From positions 43,434 to 107,433 of the forward strand of contig JAJYFF010000003.1 in assembly GCA_021785405.1 (NCBI GenBank): 64,000 nucleotides of DNA, in the 5' to 3' direction. Shown here piece after piece: positions 42,273-52,605 of this stretch. The position numbers and the translations under genes are program-made. The notes under the pieces were generated by a model, which saw only the letters and a program-made list of their open reading frames with translations, had not been told where the DNA came from and ran no database searches. How positions within the stretch are numbered: position 1 is the first letter of the stretch; each line of letters opens with the position of its first letter. This DNA is from Pseudomonadota bacterium (GTDB lineage: Bacteria; Pseudomonadota; Gammaproteobacteria; Steroidobacterales; Steroidobacteraceae).

Positions 42273-45200
42273 CTAGTGCTTCCCGTCCTTCGCGATCGCG
42301 GCGGCGGCTGCCGCGTGATCGATGCGCTTCACCTTCGGATTGACCCAACTGCCGCTGATCCGATAATAACCTCTCTCCAAGCCCTGGAGCGGGTGCTTGA
42401 ACACCTCCGTGAACAGCAGGACCGCGGCGCCGACGACCGGCCCGCCGGCGAGCGCGCCGGCGAGCGGCAACGTGCTGCCGACCCGGTTGGTGACGACCGC
42501 GATCTGATCGTAGTCCTGCGCCCGCAAGCCGATCCGTCCGACCACGCCGATCTGCGCCGCCGGCCCTTTGAGCAACACGTCGTTGGTGTAGGCGTTGCCG
42601 CCGCGCAGCTGGAACGTGCCGTCCACACGGTCGAACGCGAGTCCCTTGTCGGTCACGTCGCTGAAGTCGAGCGCGAGCCGGCGCGGCAGCGCCGCGACGC
42701 TCGCGAGGCCGAGCACCCGCCCCGCGCCCGGCTTGATGCCGAAGACTTGTCCGTGCACGAGCGCGATCTTCACCTGGCCGACGGCCTCGCGAAACGCGTC
42801 CACCGTCGGCACGCCGTCCCAGCGCAGATCGACATCGACCCGGCCGGTCTTGCCCGCGATCACGCGGGCATAGCCGAGGTCGGCCATCGTCTGCTCGACG
42901 TTGCCGCTCGCCAGGGTGCCGATGAGGTGCCCGGCGCCGGTGCCGGTCCCGCGCCAGTCGCCGCGCAGGTGGGCGGTGAAACTGGGTCGGGCGAACGTCA
43001 GGTCGTCGAGCACCAAGCCATCACCGACCGCGGCGACGCGTGCGTGCACCGCACCGAGCCGACGCCCCGCCCAGATCAGCCGGCCGACCCGGATCCGCGC
43101 CGCCGGCAGGCTCGACGGATCGACGTGCGGCGCCGCGGTCGGCGCGCTCCGCGACGGGGCTCTCGTCGTCGGCTCGAGCACGTCGATCTTCGAGAAGTCG
43201 AAGTCCCACGGCGGCGTGCGGGTGCCCCCGGCGGGAATTCGCAAGCGCCCGTCCGTGCCCGGACCCGCGAACGTGACCTGCCAGCCCGCGTCGCTCGCCG
43301 CAAGGTCGAGATCGACGTCACGCAGCGCCAGTGCGGCGTAATCGGCCTCGCCGATCCGCAGGTGCGCGCCGACCCGCACGGTCGGCAGCGCCGCGCCGTG
43401 CCCACCCCGCGCGAGGAAGCGGCTCCAGCCGCGAAGATCGACGCGGCCGATGCGGCCGCGCAGATCGAGCGCCTCGTCCGTAGCGAATTGCGGAACCTCG
43501 CCACCGAACCCGATCGCGGCGCGCGCGAACTGCAGGCCGGTGGCGTTCGCCCGCCACTCGAGCGCGCCCCGGGCGATCGTGCCGATCACAAAGTCGATCC
43601 GGGGGGCGGCGGCGCGGGCCCAGCGGACCTCGATCGAGGACGGCATCCGGCGGTCCGCGGTCTTGTCGAGCGGTGCCGGCAGATCGATCGCGAGCCCCGC
43701 GAGATCCGACGCGAGTCGCAAGCGACGCTCGCGCGCCGGCGCAGCGAGGATCGTGAGTTGCGCATGCCACGCGGCCGCGCCGCTCAGTCGACCCACCGGC
43801 GGCAGGCCGATCGCGCTCGCGAGCGCCGCGCCATGCGCGACCCCGTCGAAGTCGAGTCGCGTCCCGCGCGACCGGGCCCGCGCCGGCCGCGCAACGATCT
43901 TCAAGGGTCCGCCGAGCATGCGCCCCGTGACGTCGGCCGCGACCACGCTCGATCGGTTCACGGTGAAGCGACCGCTCAGGTCGCGTGCGACAACGGCCAC
44001 GTCCCGTCGGCCGATCGTGACGCCCCGGAGCCGCGCCTGCACGACGACGCGGCGATGCGCGAAATCCTTGAACGGAAACCTCAAATGCACGCGGGCACCG
44101 ATCGTCCCGGTCGCGTGCCAACCGGTGAAGCCGCCGTGCGCGAACCGGTTGATCGGGCTGTCGCGCAGGAATCGCAACGCCGTCGCGGCATCACTCGACA
44201 CCTCGGCGCGTGCGGTCAACACCGCATCGCGAAAATCCGCGATCCGTACCCGCGCGGCGGGGACCGTCACCTGGTCGATCGTCGCGTGCCGGACGCGCAC
44301 CGTGAGTCCCTGGTCGCGGAAGCGAACGTCGGCCGCGGCATCCCGCATCGCCGGCCAGCCCGGTGCGAACCGCAGCGTCGCCCCCTCGACCTGCAACCGC
44401 GCGAGGAACTCGCCGCTGCCGTCGCGGAACGGAAAATGGCGCACCGGGCCACGCCAGACGACTTCGGCCGACGGCACCCGTCCGCCCTGGAACGCTTGCT
44501 CGAGCCACGCGAGCGGCTTCGGGTGCAGGATCGCCCGGGGCAGGTACGAAGCGGCGTCGACGAGTTCGCCATTCTGCAGGTGGCCGACGAGATCGAGTCT
44601 CGGCGAGCGACCGGCGCCGGGCAACCGGAGCGCGGCGAGCAGCGCGAGCCGGCCGTCGGCGTTGCCGATCTCGATGTGGGGCGTCGCGATCAGCAGCCCC
44701 GTCGGCGTGCGGCTCCAGTACACGGTTCCGTCGAGCCCGTCGAAGCCGATCGGTCGTGGCCATTGCGCGGGCCAGTCGACGATCAGCGACCGCGCCGCGA
44801 ATGCGACGTGGCCGGCGTTCTGGTCGCCCGCCAGGACGCCGCTCAGCCCGTGAACGCCCGGGGAACGGCCGAACGCCGCGAAGCCCGCATTGCGGAAGCG
44901 GGCGCTCACCCGGAACCGCCAGGGCGCGCGCGAATTCGCTCGCTCGAGCGCCAAGCTCGCGTCGCGCCACTCGCCGGTCGGCGCCAACGCGATCAGCCGC
45001 GCCCGCGTGGAGTTCTTCGGCAGCAGCGCGGCCAGGGGCAACAGGTTGTCGGCGCGCAGGTAACTCGCGCTCGCGCGCAAATCGAGGCCGCCACCGCGGA
45101 TCCCGCGCCAGGTCACTTCGAAGCGCGACGGGGGGTCGGTTCGGCCGTCGCGTTGTGCCTGCACGCGCCGACCGGCGAGCGTCCAGCGATCCCCCGCGTG

Positions 45201-46106
45201 GGTCAATTGCAGGTGGCCGGCGATGCGATCGAAGCGCGCGAGCGTGCCGCCGCTCGCGCGCGCGACGATCCGGGTCGCGGCGAAGTCGAAACTCGCGTCC
45301 TGCAGATCGCGGCCGGCGCCGCTCGCGGCGAGACGAAAGGCGCCGCGGCCGGATCGCAGATGCCCGAGATAGTCCGGCAGCAACCGCCGCCAGCCCGCGA
45401 ACAACACGCCGCGGGTCGCGAGCGTCGCGTGCCAGCGCGGCGCAGCGGACTCGCCGAGGCCGGCGGCGCGCCCCCTGAAGCGCAATGCGCCACCGAGTTC
45501 GGCGGGCAGGCGCGCGTCGAGGCGGATCTGTACGGCATCCGCATCGCGACGTGCGAGCAAATCGACGTGATCGAGGACCAACCGCGGCAAGCGGCGATTC
45601 CAGCCGGTCACCGTCAGCCGGCCGTCACGGATCGACAGGATCCCCGGGGGCAGATCGCTCGAACGGAACGCCGCCGCCGTCGAACGCGCGTCGTGCAACC
45701 CGATCCCCGTCGTCAGCGAGAACCGGGCCGGGCCGGTGCGCGCGATCACGATCGTCGGCGCAACGAGATCGATCCGCGGCGTGAACAATCGCCCGCTCGT
45801 CAACACCCGCCAGACGTCGATGCCGATCCGGCCGCGGGCCGCCCGCGCGAGCACGCGCCGGTCGTCCCCGGTCCGCAGCTCGAGATCGCGGAACGAGAGT
45901 TCCGGACCGTACCATCGCAGCGCCGGAGAAACCCGGCTGAAGCGTACGTGCAAGCCCGTCTGTTGGTGGACCCAGGCGCGGATCTCGGCCTGATATCGCG
46001 GCACCCGGTCGATCGCGATCTTCAGCGCGAGCATCGCCGCGAGGAGCAGTGACAGCGCGATCAGTGCGCCGATACCGAGGGCTTTCGCGAGTCGGCGCCA
46101 GAGCAT
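42273..46106 (-). CDS. yhdP: YhdP family AsmA-like protein (TIGR02099-type)
   Basis: 1277 aa, N-terminal TM, location between rng and nitrilase/tldD; C-terminal [49 protein letters not shown]. Confidence 0.94.
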   Translation of the reverse strand: MLWRRLAKALGIGALIALSLLLAAMLALKIAIDRVPRYQAEIRAWVHQQTGLHVRFSRVSPALRWYGPELSFRDLELRTGDDRRVLARAARGRIGIDVWRVLTSGRLFTPRIDLVAPTIVIARTGPARFSLTTGIGLHDARSTAAAFRSSDLPPGILSIRDGRLTVTGWNRRLPRLVLDHVDLLARRDADAVQIRLDARLPAELGGALRFRGRAAGLGESAAPRWHATLATRGVLFAGWRRLLPDYLGHLRSGRGAFRLAASGAGRDLQDASFDFAATRIVARASGGTLARFDRIAGHLQLTHAGDRWTLAGRRVQAQRDGRTDPPSRFEVTWRGIRGGGLDLRASASYLRADNLLPLAALLPKNSTRARLIALAPTGEWRDASLALERANSRAPWRFRVSARFRNAGFAAFGRSPGVHGLSGVLAGDQNAGHVAFAARSLIVDWPAQWPRPIGFDGLDGTVYWSRTPTGLLIATPHIEIGNADGRLALLAALRLPGAGRSPRLDLVGHLQNGELVDAASYLPRAILHPKPLAWLEQAFQGGRVPSAEVVWRGPVRHFPFRDGSGEFLARLQVEGATLRFAPGWPAMRDAAADVRFRDQGLTVRVRHATIDQVTVPAARVRIADFRDAVLTARAEVSSDAATALRFLRDSPINRFAHGGFTGWHATGTIGARVHLRFPFKDFAHRRVVVQARLRGVTIGRRDVAVVARDLSGRFTVNRSSVVAADVTGRMLGGPLKIVARPARARSRGTRLDFDGVAHGAALASAIGLPPVGRLSGAAAWHAQLTILAAPARERRLRLASDLAGLAIDLPAPLDKTADRRMPSSIEVRWARAAAPRIDFVIGTIARGALEWRANATGLQFARAAIGFGGEVPQFATDEALDLRGRIGRVDLRGWSRFLARGGHGAALPTVRVGAHLRIGEADYAALALRDVDLDLAASDAGWQVTFAGPGTDGRLRIPAGGTRTPPWDFDFSKIDVLEPTTRAPSRSAPTAAPHVDPSSLPAARIRVGRLIWAGRRLGAVHARVAAVGDGLVLDDLTFARPSFTAHLRGDWRGTGTGAGHLIGTLASGNVEQTMADLGYARVIAGKTGRVDVDLRWDGVPTVDAFREAVGQVKIALVHGQVFGIKPGAGRVLGLASVAALPRRLALDFSDVTDKGLAFDRVDGTFQLRGGNAYTNDVLLKGPAAQIGVVGRIGLRAQDYDQIAVVTNRVGSTLPLAGALAGGPVVGAAVLLFTEVFKHPLQGLERGYYRISGSWVNPKVKRIDHAAAAAAIAKDGKH

Positions 46107-47575
46107 TACATCAGGACGACGTCGTACTGATCGACCGCGTAGAGGGCTTCCGTCTGCAAGCGAATGGGTTTACCGACCGTAATCTCGATTTCCCCGAGAC
46201 CGGCGGACTCCTCGTCGAGCAACCGCTCGATCACGTCCTGGTGCGCGAGGACCATGAGTTCCTGGCACTCGAACTGACGCGATTGGCGAAGGATTTCCCG
46301 AAATATCTCGTAACACACCGTCTCGGCCGTCTTCACGAAGCCCCGGCCCTCACACGTGGGACACGCTTGGCACAGCAAATGTTCCAGACTCTCGCGAGTG
46401 CGCTTGCGGGTCATCTCGACGAGGCCGAGCGGCGAGACCGAGGAGATGCTGGTCTTCACGTGGTCGGTCGCGAGCGCGCGTTCGAGCGCCTGGATCACCT
46501 GCCGGCGATGCTCCACCTCCTCCATGTCGATGAAATCGATGATGATGATGCCCCCGAGGTTGCGCAACCGCATCTGTCGGGCGATCGCGACCGCGGCCTC
46601 CAGGTTCGTCCGGAAGATCGTCTCCTCCAGATTGCGGTGCCCGACGAACGCGCCGGTATTCACGTCGATCGTCGTCATGGCCTCGGTCTGATCGATGATC
46701 AGGTAGCCGCCGGATTTCAACGGTACCTTGCGATCGAGCGCCTTCTGGATCTCCTCCTCGACGTGGTGCAGGTCGAACACCGGTCGCGGCGCCGCGTGAA
46801 ACTCGATCCGCGCCGATGCTTCGGGCATGAACGTCTCGGCGAACTCGTGCATCTCGCGGTACGCCGTCGCCTGATCGATCAGCACCCGCTCGACGTCCGG
46901 TCGCAGGAGATCCCGCAGGACGCGCAGGTGCAGCGGCAAGTCGGCGTGCACCAAGCCCCCGGCGGGTGTGCGCAGACCCTTGTGCCGTACCACTTCCCAG
47001 AGCTTGCGCAGGTAGCTCATGTCGCGACGCAGTGCCTCGACCTCGGCATCCTCCGCGGCCGTGCGCACGATGAATCCCCCGCCGTCGTTCGGCTCCACCA
47101 GGCCTTGCACCCCCGTGCGCAGCCGTTCGCGCTCCGCCTCGTCCTCGATCCGCGCGGACACGCCGACGCCGTGCCCCTGCGGCATGTAGACGAGATACCG
47201 CGACGGCAGCGTGATGAAGGTGGTGAGCCGAGCGCCCTTGGTGCCGAGCGGGTCCTTGACGACCTGCACCAGGATCTCGTCGCCCTCCGCGAGCAGCGAG
47301 CGGATCCCCTCCGGTCGCGACGGCTCGATGCCGGTGTCGGTATGGCGCGGATCGAGGATGTCCGAGGCGTGCAGGAACGCGGTGCGCTCCAGGCCGATCT
47401 CGACGAACGCGGCCTGCATTCCGGGCAGCACCCGGGACACGCGTCCCTTGTAGATGTTGCTGATCAGGCCGCGGCGACTCGCCCGCTCGAGGAACAGCTC
47501 CTGCAGCACGCCGCCCTCGACGACCGCCGCGCGCGCCTCGTGGGCGTTCGCGTTGATCAGGACTTCGACGCTCAT
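46106..47575 (-). CDS. rng: Ribonuclease G
   Basis: NIYKGRVSRVLPGMQAAFVEIGLERTAFLHASDI, GGYLIIDQTEAMTTIDVNTGAFVG, LGGIIIIDFIDM, LCQACPTCEGRGFVKTAET. Confidence 0.98.
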   Translation of the reverse strand: MSVEVLINANAHEARAAVVEGGVLQELFLERASRRGLISNIYKGRVSRVLPGMQAAFVEIGLERTAFLHASDILDPRHTDTGIEPSRPEGIRSLLAEGDEILVQVVKDPLGTKGARLTTFITLPSRYLVYMPQGHGVGVSARIEDEAERERLRTGVQGLVEPNDGGGFIVRTAAEDAEVEALRRDMSYLRKLWEVVRHKGLRTPAGGLVHADLPLHLRVLRDLLRPDVERVLIDQATAYREMHEFAETFMPEASARIEFHAAPRPVFDLHHVEEEIQKALDRKVPLKSGGYLIIDQTEAMTTIDVNTGAFVGHRNLEETIFRTNLEAAVAIARQMRLRNLGGIIIIDFIDMEEVEHRRQVIQALERALATDHVKTSISSVSPLGLVEMTRKRTRESLEHLLCQACPTCEGRGFVKTAETVCYEIFREILRQSRQFECQELMVLAHQDVIERLLDEESAGLGEIEITVGKPIRLQTEALYAVDQYDVVLM

Positions 47576-48156
47576 CGCGGGCACCACCGCGGCACGCCGA
47601 CCGCCATCAGCAACGCCGCGGTCTCGAACAGCGGCAGCCCGACCACGCCCGAATAGCTCCCCTTCAGGTCGCTGACGAACACCGCCGCGTAGCCCTGGAT
47701 CGCGTAACCGCCCGCCTTGCCGCGCGGTTCGCCGGTCCGCCAGTAGGAGCGACGCTCGGCGTCCTCGATCGGTCGGAACGAGACTTCGCTGCGGCTGAGC
47801 TGCGAGCGCAACCCCGCGCTCGAGCGCACCGCGGCCGCGGTGTACACGCGATGCGTCCGGCCGGAGAGCAGCTCGAGCATCGCGACGCCATCGGCCTCGT
47901 CGACCGGCTTGCCGAGGATCCGACCGTCGATCTCGACGGTCGTGTCGGCCCCGAGCACGGGCGCGTCGCCGGTCCGCGCCCAGACGGCATCGGCCTTGTG
48001 CTCGGCGAGTCGGCGCACGTAGGACTCCGGCGACTCCGCGGCGCGTGGCGATTCGTCGACGTCCGCCTCGACCGTGCGGAACGGCACGCCGATCTGCGCG
48101 AGCAGTTCACGACGCCGCGGCGACGCCGAGGCCAGGTAGATGTATTCCGCGAGCAT
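47572..48156 (-). CDS. maf: Maf family nucleoside triphosphate pyrophosphatase
   Basis: IYLASASPRRRELLAQIGVPF, VLGADTTVEIDGRILGKPVDEADGVAML. Confidence 0.97.
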   Translation of the reverse strand: MLAEYIYLASASPRRRELLAQIGVPFRTVEADVDESPRAAESPESYVRRLAEHKADAVWARTGDAPVLGADTTVEIDGRILGKPVDEADGVAMLELLSGRTHRVYTAAAVRSSAGLRSQLSRSEVSFRPIEDAERRSYWRTGEPRGKAGGYAIQGYAAVFVSDLKGSYSGVVGLPLFETAALLMAVGVPRWCPR

Positions 48157-48199
48157 CGCGGTCAGGATAGCCGAAACGGGCCCGCGCCCGCGACGGCGC

Positions 48200-48670
48200 T
48201 CACGCGCGATGGTAAGGATGGCCCGCGAGGATGCTCGCCGCGCGGTAGAGCTGCTCGGCGACCAGCACCCGCACCAAGCCGTGCGGGAAGGTGAGCGGCG
48301 ACAGCGACCAGCGAAACTCCGCGCGACCGAGGCACGCCGGCGCCAACCCGTCCGGGCCGCCGATCAGCAACGCGAGCGACCGGCCCGCCTGCAACCGCCG
48401 CGCGAGCCACTCGGCGAGCTGCGCGGTACCGAGCGCGGTCCCCGCGACGTCCAGCGCGACGACGTGGTCGTCCGCGCGCAAGGCCGCGAGCATCGCCGCC
48501 CCTTCGCGGGCGACCGCCGAGTGCGCCGGTTCGCCGTCGCGCCGTGGCGCGACCGGAATCTCGACGAGTTCGAGGGTGAGCGGCCGGCGCAGCCGTCGCT
48601 GGTAGTCATGGAACCCGGCGCCCACCCACTCCGGCAGACGCGTGCCGGCGGCGATGAGCCGGCACCTCAT
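48200..48670 (-). CDS. rlmH: 23S rRNA (pseudouridine1915-N3)-methyltransferase RlmH
   Basis: SLALLIGGPDGLAPACLGRAEFRWSLSPLTFPHGLVRVLVAEQLYRAASILAGHPYHR. Confidence 0.97.
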   Translation of the reverse strand: MRCRLIAAGTRLPEWVGAGFHDYQRRLRRPLTLELVEIPVAPRRDGEPAHSAVAREGAAMLAALRADDHVVALDVAGTALGTAQLAEWLARRLQAGRSLALLIGGPDGLAPACLGRAEFRWSLSPLTFPHGLVRVLVAEQLYRAASILAGHPYHRA

Positions 48671-48692
48671 GGGTCGCGATGCGCGCGGTCGC

Positions 48693-49136
48693 TCAGCCGT
48701 GACCGCCCGGGCGCTTCACCGATTTGATGTCCCACAGCTTCTCCAGGCCGTAGAACTCCCGCACGCGCGGCAGCATCACGTGCACGATCGTGTCGTCGAG
48801 ATCGATCAAGACCCATTCGCCGTCACGCAGCCCCTCGACGCCGTGCGGCCGGAAACCGGCCTCCTTCGCCTTCTGGACGACGCGCTCGGCGATGGAGCGC
48901 ACATGGCGATCCGAATTCCCGCTCGCGATCACCATCCGATCGGCGATGTCCGTGACGCCGCGCACGTCGAGCTCGGTGATCGACTGCGCCTTCATGTCGA
49001 CCAGCGCGTCGCGGATCACCGCATCGATCGTCGGTCTCGCGGGAGCAGGCTTCACGGCGACGCGGCGACGCGGCGACGCGGTCCTCTTCTTCACCGGCCG
49101 CTTCTTTGCGGCCACCGTCTTCTTCTTGGAACTCAC
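48693..49136 (-). CDS. rsfS: Ribosome silencing factor RsfS with Lys/Arg-rich N-terminal extension
   Basis: Core DVRGVTDIADRMVIASGNSDRHVRSIAERVVQKAKEAG...GEWVLIDLDDTIVHVMLPRVREFYGLEKLW; N-terminus MSSKKKTVAAKKRPVKKRTASPRRRVAVKPAPARP from a GTG overlapping the nadD stop. Confidence 0.95.
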   Translation of the reverse strand: MSSKKKTVAAKKRPVKKRTASPRRRVAVKPAPARPTIDAVIRDALVDMKAQSITELDVRGVTDIADRMVIASGNSDRHVRSIAERVVQKAKEAGFRPHGVEGLRDGEWVLIDLDDTIVHVMLPRVREFYGLEKLWDIKSVKRPGGHG

Positions 49137-49783
49137 TGATTGACCCGTGTTTTGGAGTAACAGTTCGCCTCGATGATCAGCTGCCGCACCGCATCGGGCA
49201 TCAAATAACGCGGATCGCGTCCCATCGCGATCGACTGTCGAACGTCGGTCGAGGAGATTTCGAGTTGCGTGACCGCGTGGACGAAGATGCAGCCGGCGCG
49301 CGATTCGTGCAGGTCGCCGATGCGTCCCGTCCCGTGGTCGACAAGCAATTCGCCGAGCGGACCCATGCCCGGCGCACGCCAGCCCGGGCGGTGGGCGACC
49401 ACCAGGTGCGCGAGCTGCAGGAGCTCGCGCCACTGGTACCACTTCGGCAGGCTGAGGAACGCGTCCATCCCGACGATCATGCACAGGCTCCGGTCGGGGT
49501 TTTCGTGACGCAGCTCCGCGAGCGTCTCGACCGAGTACGACGGTCCCGACTTGCGTATCTCGCGATCGTCGACGACGAACCCCGGCTGACCCTCGATCGC
49601 CGCCTCGACCATGCGCAATCGCAGCGCCGGCTCGGCGAGGGGCCGCTCGCGGTGCGGTGGATTGCCCGCCGGCACGAAGCGGATCTCGCGCAAGCGCAAC
49701 GCTTGCTGTAGCTCGAAGGCGGTGCGCAGGTGCGCGTAGTGGATCGGATCGAACGTGCCGCCGAAGATGCCCATCGGGTTCAT
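49133..49783 (-). CDS. nadD: Nicotinate-nucleotide adenylyltransferase
   Basis: MNPMGIFGGTFDPIHYAHLRTAFEL, FVPAGNPPHR, SSTDVRQSIAMGRDPRYLMPDAV. Confidence 0.97.
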   Translation of the reverse strand: MNPMGIFGGTFDPIHYAHLRTAFELQQALRLREIRFVPAGNPPHRERPLAEPALRLRMVEAAIEGQPGFVVDDREIRKSGPSYSVETLAELRHENPDRSLCMIVGMDAFLSLPKWYQWRELLQLAHLVVAHRPGWRAPGMGPLGELLVDHGTGRIGDLHESRAGCIFVHAVTQLEISSTDVRQSIAMGRDPRYLMPDAVRQLIIEANCYSKTRVNQ

Positions 49784-50799
49784 CCGGCTACCCTGCCTGA
49801 AACGCGCGGCGGTTGCAAAACGCCGGCGAGCGCCGCGGTGAGCCCCGCGAGCTCGGTCCACGGATCGCCCGACGCGACGCCTTTCACGACCCGGTCCGCG
49901 CGCGCAGCGGCCATGAGCAACGCGGGCAGCGACAACGCGTCGAGCCGCGCGAGCGCCCGCTCGGACGGCGTCCCCGCCTGGCTCCAGCCGCCACGCTCGG
50001 GCGCGCGTTGGCCGCGCCGCTCACGCGCTTGCCACAAGCCGCGCAGTTCGCGGACCAACGCCCATAGAACGAGCGCGGGCTCCCGGCCTTCGCTACGCAA
50101 TCCCTCCAGGATGCGCAACGCGCGAGCCGCATCGCCGTCGGCCGCGGAGGCGGCGAGCTGGAACACGTCGTAGCGAGCGCTGTCGGCGACCACGCGTCGC
50201 GCAAGCTCGAGATCGATGCGCTCACCGTTCGCGAGCAACACCAGATTGTCGAGCTCCTGCTTCGCGGCGAGCAAATTGCCTTCGACGCGATCGGCGATCA
50301 ACCGCGCCGCCTCGACGTCGAGATCGTGACCGAGCCGCCGCGCGCGCCCGCGCAGCCAGTTCGGCAGTTGGTCGATGCCGACCGCCTTGGCGGTGACCCA
50401 GACGCCGTGCTCGCCGATCCCGCGAACCCACGCAGCGTCGGCCGTCTTGCGGTCGAGCTTGCCGGTCACCAGCAGCAGCACCAGATCCGGGGGCGGATGC
50501 GCGACGAACTCGGCGATCAGCGCCGCACCCTTGTCTGGCTTGCCGCTCGGCAGGCGCAGTTCGAAGAGGCGCCGATCGGCGAACAGCGAAGGGGAGCGGA
50601 TCTCCTCGCGCAGGTCGTCCCAGGCGAAGCTGCGATCGACGTCGAACACCCGCCGATCCGTGAACCCGGCGGCGCGGACCGCCGCGCGAATCGCGTCCGC
50701 CGCCTCCCCGACCAGCAGCGGCTCGTCACCGGACACCAGGTACGCGGGCGCGGGACCGCGCGCGAGCGCGCGGTCCAATTGCTCGACGGTCAGGCGCAT
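49780..50799 (-). CDS. holA: DNA polymerase III subunit delta
   Basis: MRLTVEQLDRALARGPAPAYLVSGDEPLLVGEAADAIRAA; upstream of nadD as in the conserved operon. Confidence 0.95.
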   Translation of the reverse strand: MRLTVEQLDRALARGPAPAYLVSGDEPLLVGEAADAIRAAVRAAGFTDRRVFDVDRSFAWDDLREEIRSPSLFADRRLFELRLPSGKPDKGAALIAEFVAHPPPDLVLLLVTGKLDRKTADAAWVRGIGEHGVWVTAKAVGIDQLPNWLRGRARRLGHDLDVEAARLIADRVEGNLLAAKQELDNLVLLANGERIDLELARRVVADSARYDVFQLAASAADGDAARALRILEGLRSEGREPALVLWALVRELRGLWQARERRGQRAPERGGWSQAGTPSERALARLDALSLPALLMAAARADRVVKGVASGDPWTELAGLTAALAGVLQPPRVSGRVAG

Positions 50800-51009
50800 G
50801 GCGTGCCGGGCACCCGTCGGGCGCGGATCACCGTCTCTGTCGATGCCGTTTCCGCCACGGCCCGCAGTGTAGCCGGATCGAAGTCCGCCTGCGCGGGGCA
50901 CCGGCTACGGCGTGGATGTTGCTATGCAGCAATGCGGCGATCGAACGGGCCCGCCGCGGTTCCTGATAATCTTCGCTGGAGCGCTCCTTCGCACAACGAG
51001 GTTCTGCGG

Positions 51010-51357
51010 ATGCCGACGATATTCGAGAAGATCATCGCCGGAGAGCTGCCCGCGACGATCGTGCATCGCGACGACCAGGTGGTCGCGTTCCACGACATCC
51101 GGCCGGCGGCACCGGTCCACGTGTTGATCGTCCCCCACAAGCCGATCCCGACGCTCGACGACGTCGCCGACGAGGATCAGGGACTGATGGGGCACATGGT
51201 GCTCGTCGCACGCGACCTCGCCCGCCGGTTCGGCATCGCGCAAAGCGGCTACCGGCTGATCTTCAACTGCAACGCGCACGGCGGTCAGGAAGTCTACCAC
51301 CTGCACCTGCACCTGATCGGCGGCCGACCGCTCGGACGGATGGTCGCGCAGCCTTAA
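51010..51357 (+). CDS. Histidine triad nucleotide-binding protein (HinT-like)
   Basis: TIFEKIIAGELPATIVHRDDQVVAFHDIRPAAPVHVLIVPHKPI, GGQEVYHLHLHLIGG. Confidence 0.96.
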   Translation: MPTIFEKIIAGELPATIVHRDDQVVAFHDIRPAAPVHVLIVPHKPIPTLDDVADEDQGLMGHMVLVARDLARRFGIAQSGYRLIFNCNAHGGQEVYHLHLHLIGGRPLGRMVAQP

Positions 51358-51379
51358 GATTGCTCTCGAGGAACAGCCG

Positions 51380-52504
51380 ATGTCGAACAAGAAGAAGACG
51401 GCCACCCGACGATCCACGACCCCGAAGAGCGCCGTGCGCAAGGCGCCGCGCGCCGCAGCGCGCGCCGTCGCGAAACCGACGCCGACGCGCAAGGCGCGGG
51501 TCCACAGGCCGGCCGCCGTTGCACCGACGACGCGTGCGCCCGGCGACGCGGTCGCGCGCCGCGGCCTGTACCCCGCGATCGAACCCTATCGGCGTGGGTA
51601 CCTGCGGGTCTCGGAGCTGCACGAACTCTATTTCGAGGAAAGCGGCAACCCGGCCGGCAAACCCGCGGTGTTCCTGCACGGTGGCCCGGGGGCGGGCGCG
51701 GACGCCCGTGCGCGCCAGTTCTTCGATCCGCGCCACTATCGCATCGTCGTGTTCGATCAGCGCGGCTGTGGGCGGAGCCGGCCGAGCGCGAACCTCGTCG
51801 AGAACACGACCTGGCACCTGGTCGCCGACGTCGAGCGCTTGCGCAAGCACCTCGGCATCGATCGGTGGCTGGTGTTCGGAGGCTCCTGGGGCAGCACCCT
51901 CGCGCTCGCGTACGCCGAGACCCACCCGGAACGGGTCAGCGAGCTCGTGCTGCGCGGGATCTTCCTGCTGCGCCAGGCGGAGATCCGCTGGATGTACCAG
52001 CAAGGGGCCTCGGCGATCTATCCCGACCGCTGGGAGGCGTATCGGGACGCGATCCCCGCGGACGAACGCGACGACTTCCTCGGCGCCTATCATCGTCGCC
52101 TGACCGGCACCGATCATCGCGCGGCGGTCGCGGCGGCCCGCGCTTGGTCGGTCTGGGAAGCCTCGACGAGCTTCCTGCGCAGCAACGCCGACAACATTGC
52201 CCGCTGGTCGGAGGCCGAGTTCGCGCTCGCGATCGCACGGATCGAGTGTCATTATTTCGTCAATCGCGGCTTTCTGCGCAGCGAGACGCAGTTGCTCGAC
52301 GACGTGACGCGGATTCGGCACGTCCCGGCGACGATCGTGCAAGGCCGTTACGACGTCGTCTGCCCCGCGACGAGCGCGTGGGACCTGCATCGCGCCTGGC
52401 CCGAAGCGGAAATGCGCCTCGTCGCGGATGCCGGTCACTCCGCGTTCGAGCCGGGGATCACGCACGAACTGGTGCTGGCGACGGATCGCTATCGCAGCCG
52501 CTGA
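51380..52504 (+). CDS. pip: Prolyl aminopeptidase (proline iminopeptidase) with Lys/Arg-rich N-terminal extension
   Basis: LYPAIEPYRRGYLRVSELHELYFEESGNPAGKPAVFLHGGPGAGAD, FGGSWGSTLALAYAETHPERV; ~60 aa basic N-terminus MSNKKKTATRRSTTPKSAVRKAPRAAARAVAKPTPTRKARV. Confidence 0.95.
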   Translation: MSNKKKTATRRSTTPKSAVRKAPRAAARAVAKPTPTRKARVHRPAAVAPTTRAPGDAVARRGLYPAIEPYRRGYLRVSELHELYFEESGNPAGKPAVFLHGGPGAGADARARQFFDPRHYRIVVFDQRGCGRSRPSANLVENTTWHLVADVERLRKHLGIDRWLVFGGSWGSTLALAYAETHPERVSELVLRGIFLLRQAEIRWMYQQGASAIYPDRWEAYRDAIPADERDDFLGAYHRRLTGTDHRAAVAAARAWSVWEASTSFLRSNADNIARWSEAEFALAIARIECHYFVNRGFLRSETQLLDDVTRIRHVPATIVQGRYDVVCPATSAWDLHRAWPEAEMRLVADAGHSAFEPGITHELVLATDRYRSR

Positions 52505-52605
52505 GGCCCGCGCGTCGCCCTCGCCGCGCGTCCTGCGAATCTCGTATGATCCTCGCGCGAACCGCACTGCCGTAGGGGAGAGGCCGTCTGGAAATCGGGG
52601 ATGGA

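Noticed and set aside
41406-46052. 1548-aa + strand ORF, the longest in the track
   Set aside because: Lies antisense to tldD, the nitrilase and yhdP, which have clear family motifs. Its composition (Arg/Ala/Pro/Asp-rich) is the usual shadow ORF of high-GC coding DNA.
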